Below, piece by piece: positions 45,501 to 57,642 of a DNA stretch of 64,000 bases. The notes beneath the pieces were generated by a model. That model searched no databases, had not been told where the DNA came from, and saw only the letters and a list, made by a program, of their open reading frames with translations. The DNA lies in the NCBI GenBank assembly GCA_029216955.1, contig JANAVB010023996.1, positions 13,675,138 through 13,739,137 of the forward strand, in the 5' to 3' direction. Position 1 is the first letter of the stretch; each line of letters starts with the position of its first letter. Both the position numbers and the translations under genes were made by a program. The stretch is from Iris pallida. Its lineage: Eukaryota > Streptophyta > Magnoliopsida > Asparagales > Iridaceae.

Positions 45501-47981
45501 TGTCACGACCCGCACCCGCTTTTCCGGATACGATGTGTCTAAGCCAGCCTACGCCACGGTATCGGCGGTAGAACGGTGTCAAGCCTGCAAGAAATAAATG
45601 CTCAAAAATAATAATTGCTGCTCATTCACATTTCTAAATTTATTACAATATTTATAATTAAGGAAAATACAAGATTTTATAATAAATAAAATTGTTACAA
45701 CTGCTATCTATTTCTAGGATGACAACAGCATACCCAAGCCTTCCCAGTGTTAAGAGTGATCGCGGCTAAACCTGAAAAAAATGTTGATTTCCAGTCAGGA
45801 ATGGAACAAGTACACAAACCGACGACAATGCGAAAACACAATAGAATTAACAAGACATGAAATAACATATGAGATATCAAAACTGGAAGATAACTGATGA
45901 CATAGCACGATAGAGAAGAAAATAAGGAAAAACTAATAAAAGACATCTATCTAGGTGGTGTGAAATATCCTTTTCGACATATGAACGGCTAGGGGGTAAA
46001 TAAGGCTCACTGCACATGTCGTGTGCAGCTGCTAGCATTCACGAAAGACACGGGGATAGTTCTGGGTAGTCCACATGTCTAGTAAGATATTTCCCCTTCC
46101 GACTACTCTGTGTGACGAGCGTGTCAACAAGCAACAAGATATATGTATAGACATGAAATGAAAAGACTACTATGAATTGGAAAACAATCAGAAAGTGCAC
46201 TTGCCTGAGGTCCTTAGCTGGAGAAACCAATAATACTATACCACTCAATGAGCCAAAATCAGTCAACACATGCAGAAGTCTCCAGATGCTGAAATAAATA
46301 TTACCAAGGTTCTCAGAATAGTCAAATTAGCTAGGATTTCCTGTCCTTACGTCCAATTCTGGACACAGGGGCAAAATGGTAATTTCGGGCAAAAACGATG
46401 TCCGTCGTTGGACCCGCTTTGCACCGAAAAGTGTGCCAGAGTCAACAGTCTCTAAAGTCATCAAACTACATGTCAACAGGTCTATTTTTCCGATACGAAT
46501 CCAACCGTATGTCCAAAGTTGGATTCTGGCGGGCCATGCACAAAATCGCCCGTTAAGTGGGACCGTGGGGCCCGCAAAACGACGTACGATTCAACTGTCT
46601 CAGAATTGGACCAAACTTGGCATACAGGACCAGAAAAATGATACGGTCCTACTGGCGCAAGTTTCGTCTCGATCTGACAAGCGTACACAAAGTTATGACT
46701 GAATTTGCATTATACGGATACGGGGCGATTCCGACGGATATGCATCAAATTCGTCGCGCACACGCGACCAATTTGAATTCCGTCAAAGCTCACACGACCA
46801 CGAAGCTGTTACGCACCTTTCGATGCTTTCGGTTTGCGACCATATCGCCCGGAATGGCAGGATGCACGTATATGAGTTTTTCAAGTTTTCTACTGTTTTG
46901 AAAACAGGTTTTTCCGAATTTTCAAGAATGGTTTAAACTGTATATAGTTTATGAAATTCAGAACTACGAAATAGTTTCTGATCCCCTATATGTTTTCTAA
47001 AATGTGTTCAATTAGAATTTCTCATATGACATTAGATCGATCGAAAACGACCTCCAAACATGGATGATTGTACTGCTATATGCTCTGTTTTGAAAGGATT
47101 TTCACCCGATTTTGAGTCTATTTCATGGGTAGGTTGGGATACTATCCTCAAATCCTCTTGACGGGATCTCGAGAGGGTTATATAGGCTCTCCGGACTAAT
47201 TTACTAAACGCAAAATGATGAACTACAGGAGAAGAATTTTACTTACAAAGGGCTCATCGAGTCGGGATTACTGTCGCGCTCCTGTCCCGTCCGCGCGCGG
47301 GTGCGGCCTGGACGGCCTCCGACGTTGCGCGCTGTGGCGGGTGACCGCCCAGGGGTCGGGATAGGCTGGGGTAGCTCTGGGCTGAGATGGGGTGCGACGA
47401 CGATTAGGGTTTTCTCGTTCTATTCTCCCTACGTTCGATTTTTTATACTACTGAATACTCGAAACTGAGTCGGATGGGGATGGGTCCTCGGGTTCGCACA
47501 AGGAGAGGGGTGTGCAGCTCGGGTTTGGCCCAGTTGTTGGGTTGCTATTGCTTTTCTTTCTTTATATTTCTTTTGCATTAAAATTAACTAAGTATATATA
47601 TATTTATTATATATACAATTATATATACACATATTTAGTTATATACCATTATATGTATACACATATTTATTTTTATTTTTTATTTTTTTATATTTAGTTA
47701 TATGACATATTTATTTATATTTATACACCTACATACCCTTTATTTATACATAGTTTTCTCTCTCAATATATATAACAATATATACGCACATATTGTATTT
47801 TATATAAAACCACATATATGTATATATATACATATACATATATTTATTACCTGTATATATGTATACACCTTAAAAATCATGAATATATATACATGCCTAT
47901 TTAATAATATAATATATATATATATATATATAAAATAAAAAATATATATATATATATAGATATATATATATATATATTATA

Positions 47982-48035
<54 letters not shown>

Positions 48036-48330
48036 TATATATATGGGTGTGCCTTTCGTCTATATATTTATAAATGACTATAGAAATATTCACATACACA
48101 TCTACAGTGGATATATACAATACGTATAATATTTTATTGGACCATTAAATAATAGAACCAATAAGAATAAAATAATATTTTATATAATAACCTCAATAAT
48201 AAAATAACAATAATAACGAAATCCAATAACCAATAATGGTGTATATACCATCATGCACAGTCTAAAAATCCCCATTTAAGTAAAATAAAAATAATAAAAC
48301 ATTTCAAAATTTCTGGGAAGGGGAGCTACA
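45501..48330 (-). repeat. 5' LTR of element H
   Basis: TGTCACGACCCGCACCCG to GGGAGCTACA, 2830 bp; partner of 39481-42308. TA microsatellites at 47590-48045. Confidence 0.93.
47590..48045. repeat. TA microsatellites in 5' LTR of H
   Basis: Several TA runs, longest at about 47990-48030; includes AAATAAAAAATATAT interruptions that the other LTR lacks. Confidence 0.95.
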
Positions 48331-48335
48331 CTCTA

Positions 48336-50909
48336 CATATCCCTCAATACCCTACCAAGGTATTCTAACACTTACCCTTGTATCTCAATACCGTACCATG
48401 CTATCTTGATACCCTATTTGTTAAAAAGGTAAACATCCTATTATCTTGAAGGTAAAAGGGTAACTTTGAGATACCGGATTGGTATCCTAAAATACCACTC
48501 TACTCAACTCTAACTAGCACTCTAAACTCAAATCCTAACTTGGTATCCTAATATCAAGTCTCTAACATTACTCTAATATCTAAACTCAACTCAAATCTAA
48601 CTTCTAACATATTACCTATCTACTAACATGTGAACTTACCTTTGTTTCTACCACTCAACCCACTAACTTTCTAACCATCAAACACCACTCTAACACTCAC
48701 AAATTTAGGGGTCATATAGGGTTATATAGTGGATATAGGGGTATATATGGGGTTCAATTGGGGATGTCAACATAGGGGTTGAAGGGATGAAATAAGAGGC
48801 TGCTGCTAGAAGCTAGCTGCTACTGCTGCTAAAAACTGTTGCTGTTGCTCTGATTTTTGCTACTGCTGTGGAGGGCAGCAGCTCCCCATCCCTGCTATTG
48901 TGGCTGCAGTCCCCTCTTCTCCACTCTCTACTCTATCCCTCTATTCGTTCATTCTTCAATCATTCATTCATTCATTCATACATTCATCCATTCACTAATT
49001 CATTCATCCCTCTACTTATCTATCTATCTATCTACCTACATATCTATATATCTATCTATCTATCCATGAACACCCACACACACATACATACATACATGCA
49101 TACTACCAACACCACCACTACCACCACACACACACATACATACATACATTCATACTACCAACACCACTACTACTACCACACACACACTACCACACCACAC
49201 ACACCCCACACACACTACCAGCACCACCACTACTACCACACACTAACACACTTCCTATAAATATACACACATACACATACACATACACATATACATATAC
49301 TCCTAAACGACCCAAAACCTTATCTGAATACCCAAATTTTGTAATTCTACCCTCTAGGGCCTAGACACGTGCTCCACACAAGCAATCTAACTCGTACACG
49401 TGAGCAGAAATGAGAAACGAGGCCCGAATGGCCAAAAGGCCATTCTGGCGACTCCGGGATGTCCGATTTACGATACTGCGTGATACGGACACCAAACCTA
49501 TCCGGATTCGACCCAAACTCTACCTACGAGTTCTAAATAATGATTAGAACCTATTCTAAGTACTAACTTGCCGATTCTAGTGTCGGTGCAAAAAGTTACC
49601 CGTGTGTTGGAATCCGAAAATCCCGAAAAAGCCTATTTTTATGATTTCTCGCAAAACGATCCCACGTATCCAAATATGGACACGTGCCTAGCCTCATCTC
49701 ACCCAAACTAACCTAATTAGGTCTAATTAGGCTAGGACCACACCAAAATAGATCAATTTTGGTTTTCCCTAAAATTGGCATTAAACCTAGGTCAAAAGTC
49801 CCAAATTTAGTCCAATGGGTTCCAAACCACTTCTAACGGGTTATCCTACACCACGGGCATCCTCTAATATGCAAATGACACTAATTAGGAGCAATTACAA
49901 GCGTTAGAGTTAAGGTTTACCTCTTGGGAGTTGGAATCCCAAGAAAAAGTCCCAAAATTGGTTTTTTTGGGTCAAGAGCCAAGTCTATGCTTCCAACCCC
50001 TCCATGCTAGGTTCTACCTAGATAAAATCCATACATGAGAGATGAAAAAGGGTTAGCACCAAGATTAGAGAGAGATCTATAGAAATGGAAGAGATTTGAC
50101 TTACTTTGGGCTTGAAATCAAAGGGTTTTGGCTTGGTTTGGGAAAGAACTCTCAAAGGAGAAGAAGAAGAGCAAGATGTAAAGAAAATAAAGGGGAGAGG
50201 GCGTCTCCTTGCTGCGTCCAGATTTAAGGGGTTTGGGGGCATTTGGAAAATGTCCAAAATGCCCTCCAAGGCCCTTTTGAGTCAATTTTGTCTTATATGA
50301 AAGTTGGGGGCTAAAAGGGTCAAGTTTAAATAACCAAATGGACCAATTAAGTCATGTGGGATTTGTCTAAATGCACTATACTAATTACTGGGATTTATAG
50401 GCCATGTCTAGCTAAACTCTGGGTCCCAACTAGAGTCTAAGCTATTCGGATCACTAACACAGGTCGAAATGATCCAAAACTCAAACCCGATCAAACTAAA
50501 TCTGAAAATACAATATTAAAATATAAAAAATTCCCAACATATTAAAATATGAAAAATAACCAAAATCATAATACATCAATTTAAATTATTAAAATAATAT
50601 AAAATTCACCAATAAATCAAAATACTAAATAATTCAAAAGTCACAAAATGACCAAAATATCCTTAGACTAAAAAGTAGTAATTAGCTAATCTAGTTACAT
50701 GGGTTAGGCCTCCATGGTCATGGTTAGTCTCTAGGCTAAGTAGCTCTAAGGTTACACTATCCAAAGAACAAAATCACAAAACACTAATTTAATTAAATTA
50801 AAATAATCAAAATCACCAATAAATCAATAACATAATTTAAACCTATTATTAAATAATCAATTTTACAAAAGTTCAAAATTATCCTCATTTTTGAAATTAG
50901 GCAGTTACA
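48336..50909 (-). repeat. LTR of G, second part
   Basis: Continuation of 37632-39480 after element H. Includes a gene-free stretch with AT-rich runs. The ORFs near 50018-50300 lie inside the LTR and show no family signature. Confidence 0.65.
48950..49292. repeat. Compound microsatellite in LTR of G
   Basis: (ATTC)n, then (TATC)n, then (CA)n and (CATA)n blocks, with a roughly 60-bp unit of CATACTACCAACACCAC type repeated three times at about 49095-49230. Confidence 0.9.
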
Positions 50910-51437
50910 ATCCTACCACCTTAGAAAAATTTTGTCCTCGAAATTTAAATTGGTTGTACTCTTCTCTAGGTCAAGCCCCCAACAAACAAAGTCTACTAAA
51001 TTTTATCCAAAGTTATACAACATACAATTCTAGGAAATAGGAACAAACATGCATGGTTTTAGTCTCTACAGTATCATGTTATTGCAGTCTTCATTGTGGT
51101 GTTCTATTTATCTAGCATGATCATCACATATGCAAACTAAAGGTACTAAGAAAGCGATCATCAATCAATGGGTGGAAAGAAATAGGTAAAAGGTACTAAG
51201 AAAATAATCATCAATCATCAAATGTCCTATTTTTTTGGGCAACTCTATTAATTTTAATATTTTCCCAGAATATTGCTTGACATTCTAAAATCTTAACCTA
51301 CGCGAATTTGTAGAAATTTGCAATCCGATAAACGGCAACGCCATTCAGATGTTTTATTGTAACTTATAATATTCGTATCGTACAATGTATTTCTCAATCT
51401 ATCTTATTGAAATAGAATTTGATGATGACTTAAGCAA
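50910..51437 (-). other. Polypurine tract and leftover interior of G
   Basis: The minus strand next to the LTR reads AAGGTGGTAGGAT, then a GAGGACAAAATTTTT stretch like the 3' ends of B and C. Beyond about 51100 nothing is recognised, and where G ends is not visible. Confidence 0.5.
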
Positions 51438-51587
51438 ATGGCTCTAGGTTCCAACACTGGAGATGCTCTAGTCGACATCACCAAACTTCAATTTGGTGCC
51501 GATGTAGAGTTAGAGTCTTTCAAGGATGCGATGTGTGCTCCGAACCCTAGACCCAAGGAATGGCTCATGTCACATTACTTGAACTAA
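51438..51587 (+). CDS. Small ORF of unknown origin, 49 codons
   Basis: Starts MALGSNTGDALVDITKLQFG and ends WLMSHYLN. Codon use looks more protein-like than the surroundings, but it is short, has no known motif and lies between retroelement fragments. It overlaps the start of a 102-bp direct repeat. It may be an exon scrap carried by a retroelement, or chance. Confidence 0.2.
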   Translation: MALGSNTGDALVDITKLQFGADVELESFKDAMCAPNPRPKEWLMSHYLN

Positions 51588-51663
51588 CATTTCTATGAAC
51601 TTCATTGCATTATCATTGTATCTATCTTGCCCAAAACAAGAACTACTGATGAGACATATTTGG
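51562..51663. repeat. Direct repeat copy 1 flanking LTR-like insert
   Basis: GGCTCATGTCACATTACTTG to GACATATTTGG; about 102 bp matching 52851-52953 with roughly a dozen differences. Far too long for a target-site duplication. Confidence 0.8.
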
Positions 51664-52850
51664 TGTCACGCCCCGGTCCCAAAATATGCGAGACCAAGCC
51701 ACGTGGCAATGGCCAGCTACGCATTCAAGCAGACTCCAATCCAACCCGAATATGTATAAGCTGTCAAGTGTCCAAGTGTCCAAGTATCCATAGTATAAAT
51801 TCACAAATTCTATTAAACTACTAAGAAAACTAGATATGAAATACTACAGAAGAATGATAAGAAGGTATCAAACAAACGATACCTGAATCTCGAAGAAATA
51901 GCCCCAAATATCCTATGACAGATCTCAGCAAATACCTGAAAGAAAACCAGGTTCTCAGTGGGACTAGCAAGATACATAATATACACCTAGTAACAGTATA
52001 ATCATGCAGAAATAAGAATAGAAAATATCAGGTGTGATACTACTAGCCGGTCTATGTGTACATGCAATCGAAGACAACTCTAGCACGCTTGGGATGACAT
52101 GATTCGCGACTCCAGTACATGAGTAGCGCTCATCTGAGTCATTAACAAAGACTCTCCGGGTAGTGCTCACCTCGAGTCACCATTTAATACACAAGTACAT
52201 GGGTAGCACTCATCTGAGTCGCTAACAAAGACTCTCCGGGTAGTGCTCACCTCGAGTCACCAACAGATGCACAAGTATACGGGTAACGCTCATTTGAGTC
52301 GCTAACAAAGACTCTCCTGATAGTGCCCACCTCGAGTCACCAACATATACAGACACAGACACAAACATAGCCCAAACACTTAGTAACTATCCTCCTCACC
52401 CAATGCAACTACAAAAAATCGGGTCTATGTTAGAATAATCACAGGAGTACCAACTAACCACGAGACAAGCAATACAACCGGAATCATAATGATAACAAGT
52501 AAGTACGAGCATATTAAGCTACCATGTAATGAAGAATCTCACATCAAAGTTAGTGTCATCTGGACAAAATAGAATACTACTAACAACAGAAATGGAAATA
52601 AGCTACTAACTAAAATAATGGAATAGAATAGAGATATATGTATGAAATACTGTAATTGATGGAAGGTATACTTGCCTAGAGTAGTCCAAGGTTGCTAAGA
52701 CTGTGATACCAAGGGTCTAGTCCTGACTTATCTATGATCTAATGTTAGCACAATCTTTCAAAATCTACCAGAGCACAACAACAACCAATAACAACCAAGC
52801 ATACGTACACCTATAGAGATATGTCCTTATTAGGGTTTATCATGAAGACG
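51664..52850 (-). repeat. LTR-like insert between the direct repeats
   Basis: Begins TGTCACGCCCCGGTCCC, like X at 30206, and shares boxes with it (ACCAGGTTCTCAGTGGGA). No LTR end is seen at the right. Contains three 80-bp tandem repeats. Confidence 0.55.
52115..52355. repeat. Three 80-bp tandem repeats
   Basis: Units carry GGGTAGCACTCATCTGAGTC, CTAACAAAGACTCTCCGGGT and GCTCACCTCGAGTCACCA. Unit starts are near 52116, 52196 and 52276, and the third is most diverged. Within a unit GACTC and GAGTC recur as short inverted pairs. Confidence 0.9.
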
Positions 52851-52953
52851 GCTCAGGTCACGTTACTTGAACCAACATTTCTATGAACTTTATTGCATTA
52901 TCATTGTTTATCTTGCCCAAAATGAGATCTACTAATGAGATCACGTATTTGGA
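52851..52953. repeat. Direct repeat copy 2
   Basis: GGCTCAGGTCACGTTACTTG to CGTATTTGG, partner of 51562-51663. Confidence 0.8.
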
Positions 52954-53979
52954 GCTGTCCGTTATATACCATATTCATTTTAGGATTCCCTTCAGTCTTT
53001 CTAAAACCATGATATAGCTATGTACAACTGCAGGAAGGCCGGTCATAAACTTATCTATTCTATGGTTCTTCTTATCATATTTCATAGGTATGACATCCCT
53101 TGGATTCTTGCCCTATCGATGGTATGCCATCAGAGCTTCATAGGTCCTGTAGGTTTTTTGTTCCTATTTGTCCTATAGTTAGTATCGGAGACATTCCACC
53201 TGCTCAGGCTCCTCAGCCTCCACCAGCCCTCCTACTGAGGCCCCTTCTACACATACCATCAATCAGCTCTATGCACGATTTGAGGCTCGTTGCATTCTTA
53301 AGGATGCACTATTAGGTAGAGCATATTTGTCATGGAGATACTGACTATCGTCTCACATATCAGTTTTAGACTCTACGAAATAAGATTATCGATTTTCACT
53401 GGACAGTGTCTCATCATCCCTCTGGTCCTACTTCGATACTTTGTCATCCGACTTTGATGGATCCAGATTCGAGGATCGTCATGCTCGACGCTACTTCAAC
53501 CCTACTGCAGCCTATATTTATCCCAGTCATTTTGTTGATTGGAGATGATGCGAGTTGATGAGTGTATAGATTTTGGTTATGTATGACTCTATCCAATGAT
53601 GATGATGATCATGTAACACTTTTTGGTAGATTTTGTTTTATGCACTAGATATGGTAAAGTCTCATCTAGACTTCCATATTTCAAGGGTTTATGTACTTTC
53701 ATGCTTATGCTACTGAGTTTAGTGATATCTACTATATTTTACTTTATTGGCCATGTTTATTTCTTTATTTTTTTGGGTATGAACTTGTCTTTCTTATGTT
53801 ATTTGCGTTCATTATTTGCGAGGGAGCTTTCATTTTCAACAAATGATAAAGAAGGATAAGAGTATATATACCAAGAGTCAAACAAATGTGCCAGTACCAA
53901 ACAAAGGTATAAAATTTTTAAGTTTTTTTGATTATTTGGTATAAACTTAAAGTTTGTCAATTATTAAAATAAGAGAAAT
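52954..53979 (+). other. Gene-free stretch before 3' LTR of F
   Basis: Frames such as 53100-53315 include a short Pro-rich run (PPAQAPQPPPALLLRP) but no domain I recognise. The bases just before the LTR, AAAATAAGAGAAAT, are a weak polypurine tract. Probably 3' untranslated sequence of F plus remnants. Confidence 0.45.
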
Positions 53980-54999
53980 TGTTGGCCCATTGGTCATAGT
54001 CACACCTGATTTTGATAATCAACATAAACTTTGGTCAATACACAAATAATATATTACAGGTACAAGAACAGAATATCTACTTCCAACAAGCTACTACTCG
54101 TCATCTTCGTTGTTCAAAAACTACAGATGCAGATAAAAATTTGTTTTATATTTTATTATGTATTTGTTCTTTTATTGAGTCTAGAAAAATGTGAGATTGA
54201 TCGGATTGGCAACTGGCTTTCTATTAAACTCCACTGTCTAAAATAGGCCTACCTATATACTCCACATTCTGTACTAGGACTATACCTAATCCTATTTTCA
54301 ATACCCATACAAAAAGCCCATACAAAAATGAGAATATATTATGAAATAGCTCAAACCGAGTTCGGCCCTAGTTCGGCCATGGCAGTTCCAGAACGTTTTG
54401 GTCTTCCTGAATATCTGTAACCACTTTTCAAAATACAAAATTTGAGGACCCGAACTCATGCCGAGTTCTGTCCAAAAAATGCTATAAATTAAGAAGAACT
54501 TCCCATTCCAAATCATTCATTCATTCCTCTTCTTTTTTGTTCAGAAGCATTCGAGAGCTATTCATTTCATATCTAGCCTTTAATGACTCCTAGCCAAGCC
54601 AAGTGCCATTCCGTTTCAATCTAGAGTTTGGTTGTTCGAGTTGTAAGAAGGCTCTCCGAAAATGTTCCACTTTTTAAAGTTTGCCTCAATTGAAGTTGCG
54701 AGTTCCTCGGACGAAACCTCGTATTATAAAGAGCTGTAAGCACTTGGTTAAAGCTTGTGTCATACTGGATTAACATCAAGCAAGAGTACTCGAGACTGGA
54801 CTAGTCCTCTCAGAGGGATATCAGTATACATCACTATGTCATGAGTTTTCTTTTCTGATGCTCTTTACTCTCTGCATTTAAATTTCATAGTTTGCTCAAT
54901 ACTTTATACATACGACACTGCATAAAATATTTTTATTTGGTGATTATCTTTTAGCTACACACACGCAATCTCCCTCAAGAGGTGCTCAATGTTCCTACA
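53980..54999 (+). repeat. 3' LTR of element F
   Basis: 1020 bp; starts TGTTGGCCCATTGGTCATAG and ends GTTCCTACA; partner of 31397-32408 with scattered differences. Confidence 0.92.
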
Positions 55000-56834
55000 G
55001 TCCCGCCTCTCTTTGTCAAGATCCACCGCAGTCGACCCCAGCCATCTCCACTATCACACCGCTCTTTTCTATAAAATAGATCTCGTCGTCCTGGACTTCG
55101 TCGGAGCCTCGCCTCCGCCATTTGTGGCCTCTCCCTAGCCGAGCCGCTAGATCCAACTACTGTGCTACCTTTTCCTTGCCGTATTCCGTCCTCCTTCATT
55201 ACTCGTCGAGACCCCCTCTCCACCTTTCCTACCACAGCTCCGTCATCTAAGCATCGAGAATCGTTCGTCGATGTTAGCGCCATTGTCGTCCCGATCTGTC
55301 GCTCACCTCCACCCTCATCTCGAGGTGAGAGTCTTCCTTTCCCCCTCATTTTTTTTTGAGCATGTGAGTGAACAATAGAAAGAGAGAGAGAGAGAGAGAG
55401 TTAACGGAGTATACTGGAATTGGTGTATAAATTAGGCTGGGAAGGGTCTTATGGGCTGATTTATGGAAAAAAGAAAAATAAAAAGAACTAGGAAAGAAAT
55501 GTTGGTCAGGCCTGCAGCTCAACTAGCTGATAGAAGAAAAGAAAAGAAAAAAGGAAATTATTTTGGGCCTTAGTACATTGGGCTGTCTATTATATAGATT
55601 GGAATGGATATTAAGGTTTGGAATAATAGTTGAAAGAATTAAAGAAAAATCTTTATAATATGTCTAATAAAGGATTTATGGATTGTAGTAGTTTTTTGTG
55701 AATGATTAAAATCTTGGAATTATTTTAAAGAGAGATGTTAAAGGGCTTGGCTCATAGGGATTTTTGGGAGTTAAATATAACAATTTCATGAAATGTGTAA
55801 AGAGCCTTATAATCATGGAATCTTCTTTTCTTATAGGTTGGACCCGAGGCACGTCAACAACTAGACCTAAAGGCAAGTACTCTGTATTTATGTTTCTTAA
55901 TATTAAATAAATGCAAGTTCTTTATTTTATCCGTTAAATTTCCATGAATCATATTACGACACGACTTGTGGCACATGATTCTGTATTATTAATTTGACTC
56001 ATGATTTTGAATTAACTACATCTCCGGATGTTTGTTATTAATTCTTGAATCATGAATCATAAGACATCAAGTTCCGAATCTTGCTTGATTTGAATCATAA
56101 GAAATCAAGTTTTGAATCTTGCTTGATATAATTTTCTGAATTACGGGAAAAAAATACATAGTTGATATGTAGTCAACCATTATAGTCCAAAGTATAGCTT
56201 GACATACACTGCGCATATGTCCAAGCCTAACCAGTCAAAATCTAAACCTTAGCCGGCCACATGTCGAAACAGTATTTCAAATCACGTAGTTTGCCAGTCT
56301 ACATCTTTGATTCATTGTCTGATTTGTGATTAGTTGTATTTATCATGTTTCATTATGACTCTCATAGTTTCTCGTGTTGCAGGTTGCATTCCATTGCAGG
56401 ATTTTAATGCATTGTCTACTTCAGTTTTCTATATACTTTTCATACTCTATTTAGTATTGTTTGACATTTATAGAGGGATGTACTTTGCTCCTTTTTGATT
56501 GGATCATTCTCTACCAGGTGACGACAGGCTAACATGGAGGAATGCTTTGGAGGATTTAAAATTAATTTAGATCATTGATGTATTATTCATGTTGTACATT
56601 TCGAGAATTTATCAAATTTGGCTCCAAGATGAGATAAATATGTATTATGTGCAAAAAAGATATAGTGGACTGGTCGTGAGAGTGTGTGCTGAGTTATTTC
56701 ATCTACTAGTGCTGTGATGGAGCATAGATCGATAAATGATTTTCAAGGTTTATATAGCTAACTGTCGTCGATTATGTGGCGTAGGATGGACGTATCCACA
56801 CTCATACCTGAACATGCGAGTGTGGGTCGTAACA
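55000..56834 (+). repeat. LTR-like stretch, plus orientation, ending GGGTCGTAACA
   Basis: A GC-rich pyrimidine block (55005-55350), a GA run (55378-55400), and boxes GGACCCGAGGCACGTCAACA and GTGACGACAGGCTAACATGG of the kind found in chromovirus LTRs lead to an end GTGTGGGTCGTAACA, the complement of the TGTCACGACCCGCAC starts of G and H. The left limit is not seen; it should lie across element F. The ORFs at 54975-55359 lie in this block and are not supported as genes. Confidence 0.55.
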
Positions 56835-56842
56835 CATTTTTA

Positions 56843-56855
56843 TGGTGGCCCATAC
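56843..56855 (+). other. Candidate primer-binding site after the plus-strand LTR
   Basis: TGGTGGCCCATAC, eight bases past the LTR end, then the gap. Third instance of the site seen at B and H. Confidence 0.45.
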
Positions 56856-56868
56856 NNNNNNNNNNNNN
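56856..56868. other. Assembly gap, 13 Ns
   Basis: Run of N. Sequence to the right restarts within a copy of complex E. Confidence 1.
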
Positions 56869-57642
56869 TGCAATAATCTTTGTCTATATGTATGAATATA
56901 AATCTATGGTCCATGGGCATTCCCATATTAGCAGTTGGGATGTTCTATCCTATTCACTAATAGACTGACATCCTCCTCTGGTTGCGGGGACTTCGAGCCC
57001 CAGGTGTCCTGTTCTCTCTTAGGCCGATCGATTCCGGGTGCCCAAAAATCGATCGAGTGACGACTACTTGTGCACAAGCTGTCTAGACCAATGTAAATAC
57101 AGCTATCACATAAAACTATCACACCAATCGAGAAACTTGTAAACAATTTCATCTTCTTCTTCTTCATATAATCGAGCCAGTAGCTCTACTCTTTTCTCTA
57201 TGCGGACAAGCCGTATCATCTCTTTTCAGGCAACTCTTTTACAATAGCAATCTATCCAGCATTTCAATCTTTTACAATAGTTCAATATCATTAAGCATTA
57301 AAACATACTTGATAGCATAAAATAGACATATGAAAGAATCTCATTTCTTTTGTTATTAAAATGGCAAGGTTCCTTGATCAAGTCAACGTTCATTTCTTTG
57401 TAAGACATCGTATTATCTCTATTTCTTGTTTTAGCAAAGCAACATGTGAATCTCTTATAAGCATACTCAATGATTTACCATCTTGTTACTAACAGTAGCA
57501 TTCAATCAAAAACTCAGATTCTTATTTGGCGTAAGCGAATCATAAAATGAGTCTTTGTCCACTCACCCAGATTAATCGTCTTCTGTTGCAGAGCCAGCAA
57601 TCCGATCTCTCTGTTTATTTAATGACTTCGCGGAGCGGGGCA
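56869..57642 (-). repeat. Second copy of E LTR 2, partial
   Basis: Equivalent of 24114-24887. Begins at the gap. Confidence 0.9.

Larger units (their letters stand above)
39481..48330 (-). mobile_element. Element H: LTR retrotransposon with decayed interior, in LTR of G
   Basis: LTRs of 2828 and 2830 bp flank a 3.19-kb interior. A perfect target duplication CTCTA lies at 39476-39480 and 48331-48335. A polypurine-type tract next to the left LTR (AAGGTGGGTAGATT on the minus strand) and a candidate primer site next to the right LTR set the minus orientation. The interior has no ORF of useful length, so H was inserted as, or decayed to, a non-autonomous copy. Confidence 0.92.
37632..50909 (-). 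mobile_element. Element G: long LTR (about 4.4 kb) interrupted by element H
   Basis: Starts TGTCACGACCCGCACC at 37632 and ends GGCAGTTACA at 50909; the ends are inverted (TGT and ACA). Element H occupies 39481-48330 (plus one CTCTA duplicate) inside. A polypurine-like tract abuts the right end, so this is the 3' LTR of a minus-strand chromovirus-type element. I see no second LTR or coding domains of G, so most of it is lost. Confidence 0.7.
31397..54999 (+). mobile_element. Element F: Ty1/copia retrotransposon (Sirevirus-like) with nested insertions
   Basis: Matching LTRs at 31397-32408 and 53980-54999 start TGTTGGCCCATTGG and end CCTACA. Flanks GCCCC (31392-31396) and GTCCC (55000-55004) fit a 5-bp target duplication with one change. 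The plus-strand order is gag, protease, integrase, RT, RNase H, the copia order. Sequence near the end of RNase H (HQLADIFTKPLAED, RELGILE) resembles Sireviruses. Elements G and H inserted behind RNase H. Many stops and frameshifts are present. Confidence 0.9.

Noticed and set aside
48857..49260. ORFs with Thr-His and Ser-Ile-Tyr-Leu repeats
   Set aside because: Translation of the compound microsatellite in the LTR of G.
52954..52958. GCTGT as right-hand target duplication of G (left copy 37627-37631)
   Set aside because: The five bases match, but no LTR end precedes them, so a chance match is more likely.
54975..55359. 124-codon minus-strand and 65-codon plus-strand ORFs in a GC-rich block
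   Set aside because: They overlap each other in an LTR-like stretch, are low in complexity and have no known domain. A host gene first exon was considered, but no continuation is found.
56774..56968. ORF running through the N gap
   Set aside because: An artefact of translating across Ns.
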